A DNA stretch of 64,000 nt, from contig JAAHFN010000026.1 in NCBI GenBank assembly GCA_010672965.1, positions 62,001 through 126,000 on the forward strand. The letters are read 5' to 3'. The stretch's first letter is position 1; each line of letters begins with the position of its first letter. Both the position numbers and the translations under genes were made by a program. The stretch comes from Oscillatoria sp. SIO1A7 (GTDB lineage: Bacteria; Cyanobacteriota; Cyanobacteriia; Cyanobacteriales; Laspinemataceae). Of this stretch, positions 36,628 through 46,500 are shown piece after piece. The notes beneath the pieces are model-generated. The model ran no database searches, was not told where the DNA came from, and was given only the letters and a program-made list of their open reading frames with translations.

Positions 36628-38799
36628 ATGGTAAGCAGAATAGAAGGTTCGGATGGGAGCGAAGCCCTATCCAAAGAAGGGCTATTATATCGCATGACGA
36701 CCCGGATCAGACAATCTCTGGAATTAGAGGAGATTCTCTCGGCTGCGGCACGGGAGGTGCGATCGCTTTTGCAGATAGACCGGGTAAAAATATATCGTTT
36801 TGCTGAGGATAGTACGGGTCAAGTCGTTGCCGAGTCTATTTATAAAGAGCGGCTGCCGGCTCTAATGGGATTGTACTTTCCCGCTGGAGATGTCCCTCCT
36901 CATGCTCGGGAGATGATAATGAAAGCGAGAACGCGCTCGATTGTGGATGTTGCGAGGCAGCGCATTATCCTCAATCGCTCGGAGGATATAAAAACTACTG
37001 GGACATTGACAGTAGAAGAAGTCCGAGAGGAACCTATTGCCGAGATACTAGAACGTGCTGTGGATCCTTGCCATGTAGAATATCTAACCAATATGGGGGT
37101 GCGTTCTTCCCTGGTAGTGCCGATTATGAATGGGTCGAAGCTGTGGGGTTTGCTGGCATCGCACCATGCTCAAAGCAAAGTTTTTTCCGAGGAAAGTCTG
37201 AGGATAGTGCAACTGGTGGCGGACCAAATTTCGGTGGCGATCGCGCAATCGACACTTCTGAGCCAAGCCCGCACCCAAGCCAGCAAGGAAGCCTTAATCA
37301 ATCAGATTTCCACAGTCTTGCATGCACCCGCCAGCGTTCAAGATACTCTAGAAGCGGTTCTGGAAAAAATTGTTAAAGCAGTTGATGCTTCTGGCGGCAG
37401 ACTTTATCTGACCTCCTCAGACCCCAGCACCCCGTTTGAACTCTACACCTACGGCCGTCAACCCCAACTCTTTATATATGGCAATCAACCCCAGCCCTTA
37501 GACGAGAGCCAACCAGTTTTTCTCGAAGAACATCCCTTCTGGACAGAATTGATGGAACTACCAAAAATGCGGGGAGCTGGGAGACAACAAGAGTCTAAGG
37601 ATACTTCTGAGTTTTCTGACCTCTTTGCCACCATCAAGGTAGTGGCCGACTTACACGGAGAACCCCAGCTTGCATCTTTGGCAAAAGCTTTGCAAGCAAA
37701 CGAGATTCGTTCTCTACTAATATTGTCCTTGCGATATAGTCAACAAGTCCTTGGTTGCCTGACCTTATTTCGAGATGAAATAGATACGGATATCTTATGG
37801 GCTGGTCGCTTCGATCCGGATCTCCGTCAGGACCAAGTGCGCGAATCTTTTAAAGCTTGGCGACAACTAAAAAAAGGGCAGGCTCGCCCCTGGACTGGGG
37901 AAGAAATCGAAATAACGCGGACAATTTGCACTCATCTAGCAATGGCAGCGATGCAAAATCGGCTTTACCAATGGGAAAGAGAGCATCGTCTTCTAGTGCA
38001 AATGCGCAACCGAGAACTAGATGCAGCCCGCCAACAAGCGGAGCAAGCCAGCCGTCTTAAATCCCATTTGCTCTCCTCCACCAGCCACGAACTCCGTACT
38101 CCCCTAGGATCGACCCTAAACTATCTAAAACTGCTCCAGGAAAAATTATACGATAACGAAGAAGAGCTAAGGGAATTTATCTCCTTTGCTTATAAATCGG
38201 CGGAAAACCTGGTTGCCATTATTAATGATGTCTTGGATATTGCCAAAATTGAAGCGGGCCGCATGAGCGTCCAGATGGTGTCAATAGACCTTCGCTCTTT
38301 AGTAGAAGAAGTGAGCCATTTGTTCGCGATCGATAGCCGTCGCAGAGGAATTTCTCTAATTGTCGAGGTTGAAGTGGATAGAATCTATGCAGATGAAGGG
38401 AAGTTACGGCAGATTTTAACCAACTTGCTCTCCAATGCCTTTAAATTTACAGAAAGTGGTGAGATTCGCCTTCGGGCAATTCAGGCGACTAAGACCGCAG
38501 ATGATACTACAAAAAATATTACACTTGATGCTACAGATAATGCTAAGTGCAACCCAAGCGATTCTAGCCCTACCGGTATAGAAATTTCTGTAATCGATAC
38601 GGGGATTGGCATCGACCCGAGCAAAAACGAGCAACTCTTTGAACCTTTTGTCCAGGAAGATGGTTCTATTAAGCGGCGCTATGGCGGTACTGGCTTGGGC
38701 TTGACTATTAGCAAGCGTCTGGTAGAACTAATGGGAGGAAGAATCGTTCTAGAAAGTTCTGGCAAAGGTCGAGGCACGACAGTAAAAATCTCCTTCTGA
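36628..38799 (+). CDS. GAF-domain histidine kinase, possible cyanobacteriochrome-type sensor
   Basis: 723 residues from the ATG at 36628, chosen because AAGGAG sits 7 nt upstream; earlier in-frame starts (TTG 36556, ATG 36568) lack such a site. Order: GAF1 (about 10-215), GAF2 (about 225-465), a coiled linker, HisKA with phospho-acceptor His in STSHELRTPLG, and HATPase (LTNLLSNAFKF, DTGIGIDPS, YGGTGLGLTISKRL). GAF1 has IDRVKIYRF and DPCHVEYLTNMGV; Cys148-His149 occupies the position used for bilin attachment in phytochrome-like GAF domains, so a light sensor is plausible. No membrane helices. The next gene, 199 bp on, is a lone receiver, its likely partner. Confidence 0.87.
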   Translation: MVSRIEGSDGSEALSKEGLLYRMTTRIRQSLELEEILSAAAREVRSLLQIDRVKIYRFAEDSTGQVVAESIYKERLPALMGLYFPAGDVPPHAREMIMKARTRSIVDVARQRIILNRSEDIKTTGTLTVEEVREEPIAEILERAVDPCHVEYLTNMGVRSSLVVPIMNGSKLWGLLASHHAQSKVFSEESLRIVQLVADQISVAIAQSTLLSQARTQASKEALINQISTVLHAPASVQDTLEAVLEKIVKAVDASGGRLYLTSSDPSTPFELYTYGRQPQLFIYGNQPQPLDESQPVFLEEHPFWTELMELPKMRGAGRQQESKDTSEFSDLFATIKVVADLHGEPQLASLAKALQANEIRSLLILSLRYSQQVLGCLTLFRDEIDTDILWAGRFDPDLRQDQVRESFKAWRQLKKGQARPWTGEEIEITRTICTHLAMAAMQNRLYQWEREHRLLVQMRNRELDAARQQAEQASRLKSHLLSSTSHELRTPLGSTLNYLKLLQEKLYDNEEELREFISFAYKSAENLVAIINDVLDIAKIEAGRMSVQMVSIDLRSLVEEVSHLFAIDSRRRGISLIVEVEVDRIYADEGKLRQILTNLLSNAFKFTESGEIRLRAIQATKTADDTTKNITLDATDNAKCNPSDSSPTGIEISVIDTGIGIDPSKNEQLFEPFVQEDGSIKRRYGGTGLGLTISKRLVELMGGRIVLESSGKGRGTTVKISF

Positions 38800-38867
38800 C
38801 AGGAATAATTATTTCTACAACAACTAATTCCCTATAATAAGGATTCGGGGTGGAAATGGATGGTCCA

Positions 38868-38913
38868 TAGTCTTTTGCTATAGGGCCTGCATAAAAGCGG
38901 CAGCAAAAGACTA
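38868..38913 (+). promoter_or_regulatory. 12-bp perfect stem-loop between kinase and response-regulator genes
   Basis: TAGTCTTTTGCT (38868-38879) pairs fully with AGCAAAAGACTA (38902-38913) around a 22-nt loop. No T-run follows, so it is not a simple terminator. It could attenuate or process the transcript between the two signalling genes, or bind a protein as DNA. Confidence 0.4.
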
Positions 38914-38997
38914 GAGATTGTCGCTCCCGTTACGATCGGGAAATTCTGGGGGGGTAAATGAACCGAATTTAATCTCAACATTCTGGGTTGACGCTTT

Positions 38998-39438
38998 ATG
39001 GTTCATTTTCAATTAATCGGGGAAATGTCAAAAATTAGCTTAAAGATTTTACTCGTAGATGATGACTATTTGCTTGCTAAGGGAACAGCTAAATTAATTC
39101 AGCGACTTGGAGGACATGAAGTCAAGATTACAGATAACCCAACTGACATTATGAGCCGGTGCCAGTCGGGAACTGTAGATTTAGTATTGATGGATGTCAA
39201 CTTACCCGGGGCAGAGTGGGAGGGCAAAGGGGTTAGCGGAGCCGATTTGAGTCGGATTCTGAAAACAAATCCAATTACCGCTGAGATTCCCGTTATTTTA
39301 ATTACCGCTTATGCCATGCTGAGCGAGCGACAAGAGCTGATGGAAATTTCTATGGCCGATGATTTCTATCCCAAACCAATTACGGACTACAATACTCTTT
39401 TAGCTGCGATCGCACAGCTTGTTTCTGGGTCAGCTTAA
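38998..39438 (+). CDS. single-domain response regulator
   Basis: 146 residues, one receiver domain and no output domain. Acidic pocket in KILLVDDDYLLAKG, phospho-acceptor Asp in DLVLMDVNLPG, the Thr/Ser switch in PVILITAYAML, and Lys in DFYPKPIT. There is a small insertion (AEWEGKGVSGADLSR) after the acceptor loop. The first ATG (38998) gives an N-terminal extension; an ATG at 39025 just before the fold is an alternative. It lies downstream of the GAF kinase in the same direction and is probably its phosphotransfer target. CheY-like output by protein binding is inferred. Confidence 0.88.
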   Translation: MVHFQLIGEMSKISLKILLVDDDYLLAKGTAKLIQRLGGHEVKITDNPTDIMSRCQSGTVDLVLMDVNLPGAEWEGKGVSGADLSRILKTNPITAEIPVILITAYAMLSERQELMEISMADDFYPKPITDYNTLLAAIAQLVSGSA

Positions 39439-39468
39439 AAAAGCAAGCTTTGCGAGCGAGGCTATAAC

Positions 39469-39581
39469 AGGACTTACGCAAACTATCCATATCTAGTATT
39501 TGTAGGGGCAATCCCCCCGCGATTCTCCTTACGGAGACGCTTCGCGATCGCCCCTATTCATAGAGTCTATGCGTAAGTCCT
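39469..39581. mobile_element. MITE-like element, family C, best-preserved copy
   Basis: 113 bp with 12-bp perfect inverted ends AGGACTTACGCA / TGCGTAAGTCCT, each flanked by TATA-like bases (CTATAAC on the left, ATATAA on the right). It contains GTAGGGGCAATCCCC and the CTCCTTACGGAGACGC palindrome. Confidence 0.8.
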
Positions 39582-39589
39582 ATATAAAA

Positions 39590-39635
39590 AGCCTGCCTTT
39601 GACAAGTCTTGGGCAGGCTAAGCCAAAGGCAGGCT
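39590..39635. repeat. 12-bp inverted repeat upstream of the RNase H gene
   Basis: AGCCTGCCTTTG (39590-39601) and CAAAGGCAGGCT (39624-39635) are perfectly complementary; GCAGGCTAAGC is also directly repeated at 39612 and 39630. Position suggests a terminator for the response regulator or a leader structure for RNase H. Confidence 0.5.
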
Positions 39636-39685
39636 AAGCAAAAGCAGGCTCATAAGGATGAGAGTGCGATTTTCCCTAAAATATT

Positions 39686-40348
39686 ATGTCGCCTAAAAAA
39701 TACTATGTAGTCTGGAAAGGACGCAAGACTGGCATTTTTACCAATTGGGAAGAATGCAAGAAACAAGTTAACGGCTTTGCTGGAGCTAGGTATAAATCTT
39801 TTAAAAGCCGAGCCGAAGCCGAACAAGCGTTTAGCTCAAATTCCGAGCAAGAGGGAGCGAATTTAGAACAAAAACCTGGTAGTGCAAAAAGAAGCCCAAG
39901 CAAAAGCCCAAGCAATAAAAAAATAGCTCTCTCTAGCTCGGAACCAATTGCCGATAGCATTGCGGTAGATGCCTCTTGCCTGGGGAATCCAGGAGATTTG
40001 GAGTATAGGGGAGTTGATACGGCAACAGGGGAGGTACTTTTTCAGGTCGGTCCGCTCTCTCGGGGCACGAATAATATCGGTGAATTTTTAGCTATTGTCC
40101 ATGCTTTGGGTTATCTAAAAAAACTAGATTCCCTAATTCCGGTCTATTCGGACTCGAAGGTGGCGATGCTTTGGGTAAAGCAAAAGAAAATTCGCACGAC
40201 CCTCAAGCAAACTCCGGCAAATGCAGAACTGTTTGAACTTATCGATCGCGCGACTAGCTGGCTGCAAAACAACGATTACCCAAACCCTATTCTCAAATGG
40301 GATACTAAAGTTTGGGGGGAAATTCCAGCGGATTTTGGACGCAAGTAA
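39686..40348 (+). CDS. viroplasmin-domain ribonuclease H
   Basis: 220 residues. The N-terminal 50 residues (KKYYVVWKGRKTGIFTNWEE, then GFAGARYKSFKSRAEAEQAF) are the caulimovirus VI/viroplasmin RNA:DNA-hybrid-binding domain found at the front of many type 1 RNases H. A Ser/Lys-rich linker (about 55-88) joins it to the RNase H fold. Acidic residues are visible: Asp in AVDASCLGNPG, Glu in NNIGEFLAIVH, Asp in VYSDSKVAMLW and Asp in EIPADFGRK. It should cut the RNA strand of RNA:DNA hybrids. The gene is alone and converges with rppB across a family B element. Confidence 0.85.
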   Translation: MSPKKYYVVWKGRKTGIFTNWEECKKQVNGFAGARYKSFKSRAEAEQAFSSNSEQEGANLEQKPGSAKRSPSKSPSNKKIALSSSEPIADSIAVDASCLGNPGDLEYRGVDTATGEVLFQVGPLSRGTNNIGEFLAIVHALGYLKKLDSLIPVYSDSKVAMLWVKQKKIRTTLKQTPANAELFELIDRATSWLQNNDYPNPILKWDTKVWGEIPADFGRK

Positions 40349-40436
40349 TATGGAAACAAGCGGTCAGCGGTTAGCTCTCAGCGGTCAGCTTTTTGCTAAA
40401 ACAAGCGCTCGGCGGTCGGAGATCGGCTTCGCCTCC

Positions 40437-40608
40437 GGGAGCATTTCAATTTTGTACGCTGTCGTCTGACGCTTTTTGCGGCGCGGCTACACAAACTCTC
40501 GGGGAGCATTTCAATGAAAGCACTTTGCCGCAGTCGCGCTTTTTTGCGGCGCGGCTACACAAAACAAGCGCCCTTGCAGGCTAATGCTTACAAAATTGAA
40601 ATGCTCCC
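40437..40608. mobile_element. MITE-like element, family B, composite form
   Basis: Ends GGGAGCATTTCAATTTTGTA and TACAAAATTGAAATGCTCCC; an extra internal end GGGGAGCATTTCAATG (40500-40515) shows a nested or duplicated copy. The direct repeat TTTTTGCGGCGCGGCTACACAAA occurs in both halves. It fills the gap between the convergent RNase H and rppB genes. Confidence 0.75.
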
Positions 40609-40630
40609 AATTCTCGCGGACTTTTTTAGG

Positions 40631-42028
40631 TTACGTCCAGGGTTGTTTTTTGTTTTTTTCTGTCGCAATGCCTAGTCGAACTGTGAATACGCTCCCTTGG
40701 TCAACTTCGCTTTTAACGGTGATTTGTCCTTGGTGACGATGGACGATCGCCCGTGCAATAGCTAACCCTAATCCAGTGCCGCCAGATTTGCGAGAGCGAT
40801 CGCCGTTCACCCGACAGAAGCGCTCAAAAATGCGGCTTTGTTCCTTGGCAGGAATGCCAATACCCGTATCTTTGACAGTAATCGTTGCGAAGCGATCGTG
40901 GGGGGCTAAACTCACGACGACTGAACCGCCTGAGGGCGTGTATTGAATCGCATTGGCTATCAGGTTAGATACCAGGCGATAGAGCTGGGATTCATGTCCC
41001 ATAACATGGATTTCTAAATCGGGGAGCTGGCTGCTGAGGTTAATGTCAGTCATGGCGGCTAACTCCGCGAGTTCCTCGGTTAAGTCGGCAACGATATCGT
41101 TCAAAGAGCAGGGTTGGGCTAGTTTTGCTGTGGTGTCTTCTTCTAGGCTGGCGAGCAAAAGGAGATCGGCAACTAACTGACTCAGGCGATGCCCCTGACG
41201 CTCCACAGTTTTCAATAGCGCGGGCACCTGTTCCGATTGTTCTGGCGGCAGACGGAGAATGGCTTCCACCGTAGCGAGGAGACTAGCCAGGGGCGATCGC
41301 AACTCGTGGGCGGCGTTAGCAGTGAACTGTTGCTGCCGCTGGTAGGACTGGTAGATGGGCTGCATCGCCAAACCCGACAGCAACCAACTCGCAATGGCAG
41401 TTAACCCCAACGCCAAGAGAAAACCGCCGATAAAAATCCACTGTAACCGCTGAAGTTCGGCATCAAAGGCGGCCAGAGTACGTCCCACTTGCAGGTAGCC
41501 CCAGGAGGGATGTTCGTAGGCCGCCTCCTCAGGGACGTGGGCGTAGGCGGCGCTGTGCAGAATAGTAGTGAACTGGTGATAGCGGTTACCCTCTTTAGTC
41601 TGAAGGGTTTGCCAGGTCGTTGGATTCAGGTTGGAAGGCAGCGGTTCCGGCTGGTTAGGAGAAAAGGCCAGCAGGTTCTCTTGATTGTCGAATAGGCGAA
41701 TGTAGTAGTTAGTGCGATCGCTAATCCCTATCGTGTGGCGTTGGATAGGCGACGGATTCAGTTCGCAGGGCTGCTCCACAATGCAGAGATCGGGAAAAAT
41801 CTGCTGCAACAAATCGGTTGGAGCTTTTGAGGGAGGGAGCATAGGCTCCAGGCTATCGTGCAGAGTGCCCGCGATGGATTCAATTTCTCGTTCTAACGCC
41901 ACCCAATTGGCCTGCACCAGGGCACGGGCCATGCACAACCCTGACAGGCTCAAAATGCCGCCCATCACGAGGGCATACCAGGCGGCTAATCGCAGACGAC
42001 TGCGGCGAAAGAGCTGCCGACTATTCAT
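40631..42028 (-). CDS. rppB: sensor histidine kinase, RppB/NrsS type
   Basis: 465 residues. One N-terminal membrane helix (LRLAAWYALVMGGILSLSG), a periplasmic part of about 160 residues beginning ESIAGTLHDSLEPMLPP and holding CIVEQPC (a possible metal or redox site), a second helix (WIFIGGFLLALGLTAIASWL), then HisKA (QQQFTANAAHELRSPL) and HATPase (NLIANAIQYTPSGGS, DTGIGIPAKEQSR, GGTGLGLAIARAIV). This layout and the N-terminal pattern match the RppB/NrsS sensor that governs metal (Ni) efflux in Synechocystis. The start ATG overlaps the stop of rppA by 4 bp, and the pair faces an RND efflux operon. Confidence 0.88.
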   Translation of the reverse strand: MNSRQLFRRSRLRLAAWYALVMGGILSLSGLCMARALVQANWVALEREIESIAGTLHDSLEPMLPPSKAPTDLLQQIFPDLCIVEQPCELNPSPIQRHTIGISDRTNYYIRLFDNQENLLAFSPNQPEPLPSNLNPTTWQTLQTKEGNRYHQFTTILHSAAYAHVPEEAAYEHPSWGYLQVGRTLAAFDAELQRLQWIFIGGFLLALGLTAIASWLLSGLAMQPIYQSYQRQQQFTANAAHELRSPLASLLATVEAILRLPPEQSEQVPALLKTVERQGHRLSQLVADLLLLASLEEDTTAKLAQPCSLNDIVADLTEELAELAAMTDINLSSQLPDLEIHVMGHESQLYRLVSNLIANAIQYTPSGGSVVVSLAPHDRFATITVKDTGIGIPAKEQSRIFERFCRVNGDRSRKSGGTGLGLAIARAIVHRHQGQITVKSEVDQGSVFTVRLGIATEKNKKQPWT

Positions 42029-42720
42029 GGGGCAGCCTTAAAGCGATACCCCTGACCCGGCACTGTTTGAATGGGGCAAAAGCAGCCGTAGCGGGCAAAC
42101 TTGCGACGTATCAGGCGAATCTGAGCAGCCACTACATTGCTGATCGGTTCTTCGTCTAAATTCCACAGTTGGGAGCGCAGCTTGCTGCCGGGGATGATGC
42201 GATCGCTGTTTTCCATCAGGTAATTCAACACCTGAAACTCTTTTAGAGTCAGGGGAATCGTTTGGGTGGGCCGATCGGGCTGCTCAATCTGAAGCAGTGT
42301 GTTGGCATCGTCCAGGGTGAATGGGCCTACAGTTAGGGTAGAAGGGCGCAATTGGGGCGATCGCCGCTGCAAGGCCCGCAACCGCGCCAGCAGTTCCTCC
42401 ATCACAAAGGGTTTCACTAAATAATCATCGGCCCCTGCATCCAGTCCGGTGATGCGGTTCTCAGTCTGCCCCAGAGCTGTCAGCATCAGCACCGGGAGGG
42501 GTTTTTTATTAGCTCTGAGTCTTTGGCATAGCTCTAAGCCTGAAAGTTCTGGAAGCAGCCAGTCAAATATCGCTACGGTGTAATCCGTCCATTGGCTTTC
42601 CAGACAGAGCCATGCTTGAGTACCATCAGTGACCCAATCGACCACATATTTTTCACCCACCAGGACTTGCTTGATGGCCAATCCTAAGTCTTCTTCGTCC
42701 TCTACTAACAGGATACGCAT
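42025..42720 (-). CDS. rppA: OmpR-family response regulator, RppA/NrsR type
   Basis: 231 residues from the ATG at 42720 (MRILLVEDEEDLG). Receiver domain with phospho-acceptor Asp in VAIFDWLLPELSG, then LMLTALG and DDYLVKPF. The C-terminal winged-helix domain (PLTLKEFQVLNYLMENSDRI, then GQGYRF) binds DNA. It is co-transcribed with rppB and divergent from the RND adaptor gene, with a shared regulatory gap of about 130 bp (42721-42852), just as nrsRS faces nrsBACD in Synechocystis. Predicted role: metal-responsive activator of the efflux operon and possibly of itself. Confidence 0.9.
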   Translation of the reverse strand: MRILLVEDEEDLGLAIKQVLVGEKYVVDWVTDGTQAWLCLESQWTDYTVAIFDWLLPELSGLELCQRLRANKKPLPVLMLTALGQTENRITGLDAGADDYLVKPFVMEELLARLRALQRRSPQLRPSTLTVGPFTLDDANTLLQIEQPDRPTQTIPLTLKEFQVLNYLMENSDRIIPGSKLRSQLWNLDEEPISNVVAAQIRLIRRKFARYGCFCPIQTVPGQGYRFKAAP

Positions 42721-42852
42721 TGCAGCACAGCCACTCGTCACGACGCTGATTTTACCAAAGTCTATCCCATTTCACCTGATTTTCATCGGTCCTGTGCCAC
42801 CTTGTAGGGGATTTTGCTTCGCGCTGTCGAAACTGTAAGGAGGTACGTACCG

Positions 42853-43557
42853 ATGAAGCGCTTGCCGTTATTGAGTTCTATGCTGGCTTTTAGTCTCGCT
42901 GTAAGCACACCTACTGTCCTGGCCCACATCGGTCATGGGGATGAGTTTCAAGCTGAAGGGGGTGTTAATCGGGTTGAGGTGAAAGCAGAGACCGACACCC
43001 TGCTGGGAATCCAGGTGAGTCCTATCGAGGCCGCCGAAGATGGCAGTGGTGCGGTCATGATTCCCGTATTGGCATTGGTTGAGGACAATGGCCGACAGCT
43101 TGTTTTTGTGGAATATGAAGGTTTTTATGAGCCAGTACCTGTCACTACAGGTGAAACCCAGGGCGAAACGATCGAGGTGCTAGAAGGCTTATCTGTGGGC
43201 GAGCAACTCGTCACTCAAGGCAGCCTGTCGCTGTATGCCGAATCGCGCAAGACCCAATCCGCTGAGGCGAACTCCAGTTCTGAAAGAACAGAGGAAGGCA
43301 CCATCAGCCATGCTGAGGCCGATGCACAAGGGATCGATCGTAGTCATGCCCCGGATGGCAGTATGGCCCAGTATGGGGATGTGACCCAAGCATCGGATGC
43401 AACGACTCAAGCTTCCCGTGATTTTCCCTGGATCGTCGTAGTTGGAATCGCAGTATTAGCGCTTGGTGCTGGCGCGATCGCGGTTCTGAATAGTGTTCGT
43501 AAAAAGAAAAGCTCCTTCTCGGAAAGCACTTATTCTAGCAAGAAGGGGGACCTCTAA
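42853..43557 (+). CDS. short RND-efflux adaptor-like protein with C-terminal membrane helix
   Basis: 234 residues from the ATG at 42853, preceded by a perfect AAGGAGG 9 nt upstream. Signal peptide, then mature N-terminus AHIGHGDEF (His-rich, possible metal site). Residues about 40-145 resemble only the distal beta domain of CzcB/CusB-type membrane-fusion proteins (VLALVEDNGRQLVFVEYEGF, VTTGETQGETIEVLEGLSVG, EQLVTQGSLSL). The helical hairpin and lipoyl halves are absent. A His/Asp/Gln-rich linker precedes one C-terminal membrane helix (WIVVVGIAVLALGAGAIAVL) and a basic tail. Normal adaptors are about 400-500 residues and N-terminally anchored. It sits 4 bp before the pump gene. Confidence 0.75.
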   Translation: MKRLPLLSSMLAFSLAVSTPTVLAHIGHGDEFQAEGGVNRVEVKAETDTLLGIQVSPIEAAEDGSGAVMIPVLALVEDNGRQLVFVEYEGFYEPVPVTTGETQGETIEVLEGLSVGEQLVTQGSLSLYAESRKTQSAEANSSSERTEEGTISHAEADAQGIDRSHAPDGSMAQYGDVTQASDATTQASRDFPWIVVVGIAVLALGAGAIAVLNSVRKKKSSFSESTYSSKKGDL

Positions 43558-43561
43558 ATAA

Positions 43562-46500
43562 ATGCTGAATGCGCTTCTGAACAAAATTCTCAAAAATTCC
43601 ATTGCTCAACGGTGGTCGATCGTAGCGGGGGCGATCGCGGTCACGATTTGGGGCATCTTCAGCATCACCCAAATGCCCCTGGATGTGTTCCCGCCCTTTG
43701 CCCCGCCCCAGGTGGATATTCAGGTAGAAGCGGTCGGTTTGGCCCCTGAAGAGGTGGAAACCCAAATCACCGTACCCATCGAAAGTGTGGTGAATGGTTT
43801 GCCCGGAGTGACCACTGTACGCTCCTCATCAAAAGTTGGGCTGTCGATGGTCAGCGTGGTCTTTGACCGGGATGCCAACATTTATCAAGCTCGACAGGCG
43901 GTGACTGAGCGATTGCAACAGGTCACCAGTCAACTGCCAGAGAACGCCCACCCACCGGAAATTTCACCGCTTGTATCGCCGTTGGGCACGATTTTGCAGT
44001 ACGCCTTCACGGTAGATGGCCAGGGGCAGACTTCCATGATGGCTCTGCGCCGCCTAGTGGATGTCACGTTGAAAAACCAGATTCTCTCGGTGCCGGGAGT
44101 GTCTCAAGTCACGATTTACGGCGGTGATGAGCGGCAAGAGCAGGTGCTGGTCGATCCGGCGAAACTGCGGGCTTTCAATGTGTCCCTCAATGAAGTCACA
44201 ACTGCCGCTGCTGGAGCGAACTCCAATGCCCCTGGAGGTTTCCTGATTGGCAGCGGTCAGGAACTGCTGGTACGCGGCATTGGTCAGATGCAGTCCATTG
44301 AAGAGTTGCAGCGATCGGTCGTGAAGGTGCAGGACGGTCAGCCAGTTCTGCTGCAAGATGTGGCGACGGTGCAGACCGGAGCAGTCCTGAAGCGGGGCGA
44401 CGCCAGCCTGAACGGTCAACCCACGGTAGTGGTGGCGATCCACAAGCAGCCGGACGTGGATACACCCACCGTTACCAGGGCCGTCGAGGCTGCAGTCGTC
44501 GAGTTGCAGCCCACCTTCCCCGCTGACGTGCAGGTGACCCGCACCTTCCGGCAGGCCAACTTTATTGACTCCGCCATTCGCAACGTCAGCGGCTCTTTGC
44601 TCCAGGGTGTAGCGATCGTGTCGATCGTCCTGTTGCTGTTTTTGATGAACTGGCGCACCGCGATCGTAACCCTCAGCGCCATTCCCCTGTCGCTGCTGAT
44701 TGGCCTGCTGTTTATGAAAGCCTTTGGCCTGGGCATCAACACCATGACCCTGGGAGGACTGGTGGTCGCCATCGGGTCGGTGGTGGATGATGCGATCGTC
44801 GATATGGAGAACTGCTATCGGGGTTTACGCACCAACCAGGCCCAGGGCAGTCCCAAACATCCCTTTCAAGTGGTGTTTGACACCTCGGTACAGGTGCGGC
44901 TGGCGGTGATCTTTTCCACGGTAATTATCGTCGTGGTGTTTGCCCCCATCTTCAGCCTGACTGGGGTGGAAGGTCGCATCTTTGCCCCAATGGGACTGGC
45001 CTATCTGTTCTCCATCATAGCCTCAACCCTGGTGGCGATGACTCTGTCACCTGCGCTCTGTGCCATCTTGCTAGCAAATCAGAATTTGCCCCAAGAAGGG
45101 ACTTTTGTTTCCCGCTTGGCCGAACGGCTTTATCGTCCGCTGTTGGGGCTTTCCATGCAAACACCACAGCTCATTCTAACCCTGGCTCTGGCAGCTCTGG
45201 TTGCAACAGTGGCGATCGTTCCCTCCCTGGGTCGCGTCTTCTTGCCAGAGTTCCAGGAGAAATCCCTAGTGAACTCGATGGTGCTATTTCCCGGCATTTC
45301 CCTGAATATCACTACTGGCGCGGGCAATGCCCTGGCCAACTCCCTCAAGGACAATCCTTTGTATGAATGGGTACAGGTACGAGCCGGTCGTTCTCCTGGC
45401 GATGCTGATGGGGCTGGGGTGAACATGGCCCATGTCGATATCGAACTCAGTGACGCAGCGCTGAGAGACCGGGAAGCCAGCATCAAGCAACTGCGGCAAG
45501 CGTTTTTAAAATTGCCGGGGGTCGCGCCCAACATCGGCGGATTCATCTCCCACCGCATGGATGAGGTGCTGTCGGGGGTACGGAGTGCGATCGCTATCAA
45601 AATCTTTGGCCCCGACCTAGCAAAGCTACGCAGCATCGGCGAGCAAGTGCGCGACACCATCAAACCCATTGAGGGTCTGGTTGACTTGCAGCTTGAGCCC
45701 CAACTGCCGATCCGTCAGGTGCAGATTCACTACGATCGGGAAAGCGCAGCAGGCTATGGTTTGACCATGACCCAGATCTCCGACGTGGTGGAAACTGCTC
45801 TGAATGGGCGGGTCGTTTCCCAGGTGCCGGAAGATCGGCAGTTGATTGACATCACCGTGGCGTTGCCGGAGTCGGCCCGTAATAGTCTGGATGCCATCAG
45901 TGCTATTCCTCTCTCCACCCCAACGGGCGAGGTGATTGTCCTGGGCGATGTTGCCAGGGTCGAGTATGGCATGGGAGCCAACATCGTTAATCGGGAAGAC
46001 GTGTCCCGCCTGATTGTGGTGTCAGCGAACGTAGCCGACCGAGCCCTGGGCAGCGTCGTGGGTGACATTCAGGCTCGGATTCGGAAGAATGTGCAACTGC
46101 CAAATGGCTACTTTATTCAGTACGGGGGGCAGTTTGAGGCAGAGCAAAACGCCACTAATAATCTGCTAGCGTACAGCATCCTGGCGGCTATCGCCATTGC
46201 GGTGCTAATGTTCTTGTCCGTCAAGTCCCTACCTGCTACTGTGGCAATCACCATCAACCTGCCCCTGGCCCTGGTCGGCGGCATTGTTTCGATCCTATTT
46301 ACGGGCGGCGTGATGTCGGTGGCTTCCCTGATCGGCTTCATCACCCTGTTTGGGGTCGCTGTCCGTAACGGGCTGTTGCTGGTGGACAACTACAACACCA
46401 AATTTGCTGAGGGGTTGCCTCTGAATAAAGCAATCTTCTACGGGTCCCTGGAACGGGTGAACGCCATTCTGATGACGGCCCTGACCTCAGCTTTGGGGAT

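Noticed and set aside
45130-45669. A 179-codon minus-strand frame inside the RND gene
   Set aside because: Antisense shadow of a gene with clear family motifs throughout.
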